Source: UBA3537 sp965662485 (lineage in GTDB: Bacteria > Bacteroidota > Bacteroidia > Flavobacteriales > Flavobacteriaceae). From it: DNA of 18,854 nucleotides. The position numbers and the translations under genes are program-made. The stretch covers positions 1-18,854 of the forward strand of contig CBFIIL010000031.1 in NCBI GenBank assembly GCA_965662485.1, written 5' to 3'. How positions within the stretch are numbered: position 1 is the first letter of the stretch; every line of letters starts with the position of its first letter. Shown here one piece after another: positions 15,757 through 18,854 of the stretch. The notes beneath the pieces were generated by a model. That model saw only the letters and a program-made list of their open reading frames with translations. It made no database searches and was not told where the DNA came from.

Positions 15757-16461
15757 ATGCAATTATTTTATAATTCAACATTAAAACCACATGATACTAA
15801 TTTTTGTTTTGACAAAAATGAAAGTCGCCATATTGTTAAAGTGTTGCGTAAAAATATTGGAGATAAATTATTAATAACTAATGGATTAGGGTATTTTTTT
15901 GAAGCTGACATAATATTCAATAATCCTAATAAATGTGAAGTCAAAATCACAAAAGCCATTTCTGTTTCTGCAAAAGAATATAATATCCATTTGGCTGTAG
16001 CCCCCACAAAAACAAATGATCGCTATGAATGGTTTCTTGAAAAAGCAACAGAAATTGGCGTAGACACAATTACCCCTATCATTTGCAATCGAAGTGAACG
16101 AAAAGTGATTAAAATAGAACGATATGAGAAAATTTTACAATCTGCTGCAAAACAATCACTTCGTGCATTTTTTCCAACTTTAAATCCTGCTATTCGTTTT
16201 TCAGAATTTGTAAAAAACATAACAATTGAAACACGTTTTATCGCACATTGTTTAGGAGATAAAAAAGTACATTTGAAAGACATTATTCCAAATAAAAAGG
16301 ACATTCTAATTTTGATTGGACCAGAAGGTGATTTCACTCCCGATGAAATAAAAATAGCACAAGAATCAGGTTTTAAAGCAGTAAGTTTGGGAAATGCTCG
16401 CTTGCGAACAGAAACCGCAGCAATAGTGGCTTGCCACACCATAGAACTTTGTAATGCGTAA
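15757..16461 (+). CDS. rsmE: 16S rRNA m3U1498 methyltransferase RsmE
   Basis: A 234-residue SPOUT-class methyltransferase that makes N3-methyluridine at 16S rRNA position 1498 (E. coli numbering) using SAM. It has an N-terminal PUA-like RNA-binding part (about 1-70, with RHIVKVLRKNIGDKL) and a knotted catalytic domain. Signatures are WFLEKATEIGVDTI at about 91-104, an RNRSERK-like CNRSERKV, AAKQSLRAF, LIGPEGDFTPDE near 191-202 and the knot motif SLGNARLRTETAAI. Length fits the family. The gene begins 8 bases after tsaD ends, and its last 8 bases (ATGCGTAA) overlap the start of the DUF4159 gene, indicating translational coupling. Confidence 0.96.
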   Translation: MQLFYNSTLKPHDTNFCFDKNESRHIVKVLRKNIGDKLLITNGLGYFFEADIIFNNPNKCEVKITKAISVSAKEYNIHLAVAPTKTNDRYEWFLEKATEIGVDTITPIICNRSERKVIKIERYEKILQSAAKQSLRAFFPTLNPAIRFSEFVKNITIETRFIAHCLGDKKVHLKDIIPNKKDILILIGPEGDFTPDEIKIAQESGFKAVSLGNARLRTETAAIVACHTIELCNA

Positions 16462-17098
16462 ATTTTTAATCATTATTTTAGTTTTTTTTAATGTTCTTAC
16501 AATTCAAGGACAGCAAATTGCAGTTTTAAAGTACGATGGCGGCGGCGATTGGTATAGCAATCCTACTGCTCTAAAAAATTTAATTCAATTTTGTAATAAA
16601 AATATTAATACTACTATTGAACCTCAACCTCAGGTTGTACACCTTGAAGACCCCATTCTTTTTGACTACCCTTTTATACATATGACAGGACATGGCAATG
16701 TGGTATTTTCAGATGAAGCATTAAAAAATTTGAAGACCTATTTAATGGGTGGTGGTTTTTTACATATTGACGACAATTATGGGATGAAACCCTATGTATT
16801 AACACAAATTCAAAAATTATTTCCAGAAAAAGAATTAAAAGAAATTCCTAGTGACCATCCTCTTTTCGGTATTCACTTTAAATTTCCGAATGGTTTACCA
16901 AAAATCCATGAACACGATGGACTTCCACCAAAAGCTCTTGGTTTGTTTCATGAGAACAAAGTTATTTTACTATTTACAACAGAAAGTGATCTTGGTGATG
17001 GCTGGGAAGATTCAGTAGTGCATAATGACCCCGAAGAGGTTCGATTGAAAGCTCTAAAAATGGGTGCAAATATCGTCAAATATGCATTTGAATTTTAA
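16454..17098 (+). CDS. DUF4159 domain protein, predicted exported
   Basis: A 214-residue protein recognised as DUF4159-like. A signal peptide (about 1-19, MRKFLIIILVFFNVLTIQG) is followed by a single alpha/beta domain. Conserved-looking stretches are LKYDGGGDWYSNP, HMTGHGNVVFSD at 76-87, and GGGFLHIDDNYG at 99-110, which resembles the glycine-rich turn of class I glutamine-amidotransferase-like folds seen in this family. Later come IHEHDGLPPKALG and DLGDGWED. No catalytic cysteine stands out; Cys47 is the only cysteine. Function is unknown. The start overlaps the rsmE stop by 8 bases and the next gene begins 11 bases later, so it is firmly inside an RNA-modification operon, although its signal peptide points to the periplasm or envelope. 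The alternative of a cytoplasmic protein with a hydrophobic first strand cannot be fully excluded. Confidence 0.82.
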   Translation: MRKFLIIILVFFNVLTIQGQQIAVLKYDGGGDWYSNPTALKNLIQFCNKNINTTIEPQPQVVHLEDPILFDYPFIHMTGHGNVVFSDEALKNLKTYLMGGGFLHIDDNYGMKPYVLTQIQKLFPEKELKEIPSDHPLFGIHFKFPNGLPKIHEHDGLPPKALGLFHENKVILLFTTESDLGDGWEDSVVHNDPEEVRLKALKMGANIVKYAFEF

Positions 17099-17109
17099 TT
17101 TATAAAACC

Positions 17110-17616
17110 ATGCAATTAGATCATTATTCTTCAAAATTTGAAAAAAATCAATTTGCAATAATTTTGGTTACCGATAATGTAACACGTCCGGCCAATGTGG
17201 GGAGTATATTTCGAATTGCAGATGCCTTTGGAGTAGAAAGACTAATCTTAGGTGGCAGTACAATTGAGCTGAATAGAAAGGTTTGGAACACTTCTAGAGC
17301 CAGTGAAAAAGTAGTTAATTTTGAGCAAATTGAAAACTCTCAAGATGTCATCAAAAATTTCAAAAAAGAAGGATATTCTGTGATTTGTTTAGAGATTACT
17401 AAAAACAGTAAGAGTATCTCTGAAATTCAACTGGAAAATAACCAAAAAATTGTACTTGTAGTAGGAAGCGAACGTTATGGAATACAACATGAAATTCTAA
17501 CATGTGCCGATAGTGTTTATCATATTCCAATGTATGGGCAAAATAGCAGTATGAATGTGGCTCAAGCAACATCCATTGCTCTTTATGAAATTACAAAATT
17601 GTTTTCAAATGCTTAA
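17110..17616 (+). CDS. SpoU/TrmH-family RNA 2'-O-methyltransferase
   Basis: A 168-residue, catalytic-domain-only SPOUT enzyme expected to methylate a ribose 2'-OH in tRNA or rRNA with SAM. Motif 1 is VTDNVTRPANVGSIFRIADAFGV (Asn and Arg for catalysis), motif 2 is VLVVGSERYGI (115-125), and motif 3 is IPMYGQNSSMNVAQATSIALYE, which ends in the trefoil knot. There is no N-terminal substrate-binding extension as in RlmB or TrmH proper, so the target cannot be named; short forms may act on tRNA. It starts 11 bases after the DUF4159 gene, and its final ATGCTTAA overlaps the next gene's start by 8 bases. Confidence 0.93.
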   Translation: MQLDHYSSKFEKNQFAIILVTDNVTRPANVGSIFRIADAFGVERLILGGSTIELNRKVWNTSRASEKVVNFEQIENSQDVIKNFKKEGYSVICLEITKNSKSISEIQLENNQKIVLVVGSERYGIQHEILTCADSVYHIPMYGQNSSMNVAQATSIALYEITKLFSNA

Positions 17617-18793
17617 TCTTAAACTTTTAAAAAATGAAGTACAGCATTTCATCAATGAGAATTTAAACACGCCTATTGACAAATTAGCATTAAAAGGCAG
17701 TCCATTTGATGAAATACAAACCTCGGAGCTTTTGAAGCAAATTCAATCAAAAAAAAAGTGTGAAAAGAAACTCCCAAATTGGTACAATACTCCAGGGGTT
17801 TATTTCCCAAATAAATTGAATATTGAACAAACGTCCTCAGAAATTTCAGCAAATTATAAAAGCAACTTACTTTCAGGTAAAACACTTTTGGATTTAACGG
17901 GTGGTTTTGGTGTTGATAGTTTATATTTTTCAAAAATAATTGACAACGTTGTACATTGTGAAATCAATGCTTTTTTATCTGAAATTGTACATCATAATTT
18001 TGAGGTTTTAGGCATAAAAAATGTAAAAACTATTACGGCTGATGGACTGGAGTTTTTAAAACAAAAAAGTGAAACTTTCGATTGGATTTACATTGACCCC
18101 TCAAGAAGAGATACAAAAAAAAATAAACGCTTTTTTATAGAAGATTGCACACCAAATGTTGCTGCACATTTAAATTTATTTTTCAAAAAAACTCAGAAAA
18201 TTTTAATCAAATTGTCGCCAATGCTAGATATTCAAGCAGCATTAAAAACATTGCCACATACAAAAGAAATTCATGTTGTAGCGATAAAAAATGAAGTAAA
18301 AGAGCTGTTGTTTATAATGGAAAAAGATTTCGATCAAGAACCAGTAATTAAAGCCGTTAATTTAGAGACAAATCAACCGTATTTTGAATTTAAATCTATT
18401 GATGAAATTAAAGCGATTGTTGATTATCAAAAGCCTTTGAAGTATTTATATGAGCCCAATGCAGCGGTTCTCAAATCTGGAGCTTTTAAAAGTTTAGCCT
18501 CAAAATTTGATTTAAGCAAATTAGCCCAGCACTCACATTTGTATACTTCATCAGAACATAAAAAAGAGTTTCCTGGAAAAATATATGTTATAGAAAAAGT
18601 GTTTCACTATCATAAAAAAAAGTTGAAATCCCATATTTCAGGCCAAAAGGCTAATGTAAAGACAAGAAACTTCTCAGAATCTGTAAGTCAATTAAAAAAG
18701 GAATTTAAAATCAAAGATGGTGGTGATAAATTTTTCATTTTTACCACTTTTAAAGAACGAAAGTGGGTATTAGAGTGCAAAATTTATAACTAA
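17609..18793 (+). CDS. THUMP-like (PG_1098-type) class I SAM-dependent methyltransferase
   Basis: A 394-residue putative RNA methyltransferase of a Bacteroidota-type family. An N-terminal helical region (about 1-85) leads into a Rossmann methyltransferase core: motif I is LLDLTGGFGVDSLYFSK, motif II includes HCEINAFLSE, and a motif IV-like DWIYIDPSRRD occupies the place of the usual NPPY/DPPY. The C-terminal part contains the LYEPNAAVLKSGAF region of the ferredoxin/THUMP-like extension and ends with FTTFKERKWVLECKIYN. The frame is open upstream to 17555, but that start would bury 54 bases of the preceding methyltransferase. The ATG at 17609, inside the ATGCTTAA stop/start overlap, is preferred. 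It is last in the operon; the 61 bases to the window end show no clear terminator or further gene. Target RNA unknown. Confidence 0.88.
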   Translation: MLNLKLLKNEVQHFINENLNTPIDKLALKGSPFDEIQTSELLKQIQSKKKCEKKLPNWYNTPGVYFPNKLNIEQTSSEISANYKSNLLSGKTLLDLTGGFGVDSLYFSKIIDNVVHCEINAFLSEIVHHNFEVLGIKNVKTITADGLEFLKQKSETFDWIYIDPSRRDTKKNKRFFIEDCTPNVAAHLNLFFKKTQKILIKLSPMLDIQAALKTLPHTKEIHVVAIKNEVKELLFIMEKDFDQEPVIKAVNLETNQPYFEFKSIDEIKAIVDYQKPLKYLYEPNAAVLKSGAFKSLASKFDLSKLAQHSHLYTSSEHKKEFPGKIYVIEKVFHYHKKKLKSHISGQKANVKTRNFSESVSQLKKEFKIKDGGDKFFIFTTFKERKWVLECKIYN

Positions 18794-18854
18794 TTTTAAA
18801 ATTTACTTTTCTTTATATTTATTTAGTTGCAAAACACAATTTATTTTTTATATT

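Noticed and set aside
16023..16442. Minus-strand 139-codon open frame inside rsmE
   Set aside because: It is antisense to rsmE, and the knot motifs of RsmE explain the sequence.
17555..17608. Earlier start for the THUMP-like methyltransferase
   Set aside because: It would overlap the SpoU gene by 62 bases and add residues that read as an out-of-frame version of its conserved motif 3; the ATGCTTAA overlap gives a natural start.
1..18854. Mobile element, defence system, CRISPR array or tRNA gene
   Set aside because: Both strands were read for transposase or integrase motifs, regular direct repeats and tRNA-like segments in spacers; none was seen, and spacers are at most about 215 bases.

Overview
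The window is AT-rich chromosomal DNA from a member of the Bacteroidota, most likely the Flavobacteriaceae. Four things point there. The proteins include families typical of that group: a RidA-linked LptD, a DUF4159 protein, a PG_1098/THUMP-like methyltransferase and a 430-residue NarI/HdrC-like Fe-S membrane protein. Few starts have a clear Shine-Dalgarno sequence. Several intergenic regions hold sequences close to the Bacteroidota promoter pattern TTTG-N17-21-TAnnTTTG. Base composition looks even throughout. I see no insertion sequences, integrases, phage genes, CRISPR arrays, tRNAs or rRNAs. It reads as a housekeeping segment in which nearly every base is coding and no gene-free gap exceeds about 215 bases.

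Layout, left to right. (1) 1-3801, minus strand: an envelope operon reading amidase (cell-wall hydrolase) -> MCE/MlaD-like protein -> membrane Fe-S oxidoreductase -> small HAD-type protein cut by the left edge. (2) 3918-7012, plus strand: lptD (TTG start) followed 11 bases later by ridA; the group diverges from the amidase operon across a 116-base promoter region. (3) 7023-9966, minus strand: pfkA -> gap -> BadF/BcrA-type sugar kinase, a lower-glycolysis group with a strong hairpin terminator between gap and the kinase. (4) 10123-14511, minus strand: a 1462-residue TamB-like protein. (5) 14726-18793, plus strand, divergent from tamB: tsaD -> rsmE -> DUF4159 protein -> SpoU/TrmH-type methyltransferase -> THUMP-like methyltransferase, with tiny gaps and two 8-base stop/start overlaps.

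Two themes stand out. Envelope building: amidase, MCE protein, LptD and TamB are four periplasm-spanning or cell-wall functions within about 13 kb, and three of them belong to separate lipid-transport systems (MCE, Lpt, AsmA-like/TamB). RNA modification: tsaD (tRNA t6A37), rsmE (16S rRNA m3U1498), a SpoU-family 2'-O-methyltransferase and a THUMP-like methyltransferase form one transcription unit, interrupted only by a predicted exported DUF4159 protein of unknown role.

I found no clear new multi-gene system such as a defence island, secretion locus or biosynthetic cluster. The points most worth a second look are the exported DUF4159 protein inside an RNA-modification operon, the Fe-S membrane protein co-transcribed with an MCE lipid-transport subunit, the cysteine-free LptD, the terminator placed right before the sugar kinase start, and the unresolved TamB N-terminus. 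All family assignments come from reading motifs and from memory; no database search was run.
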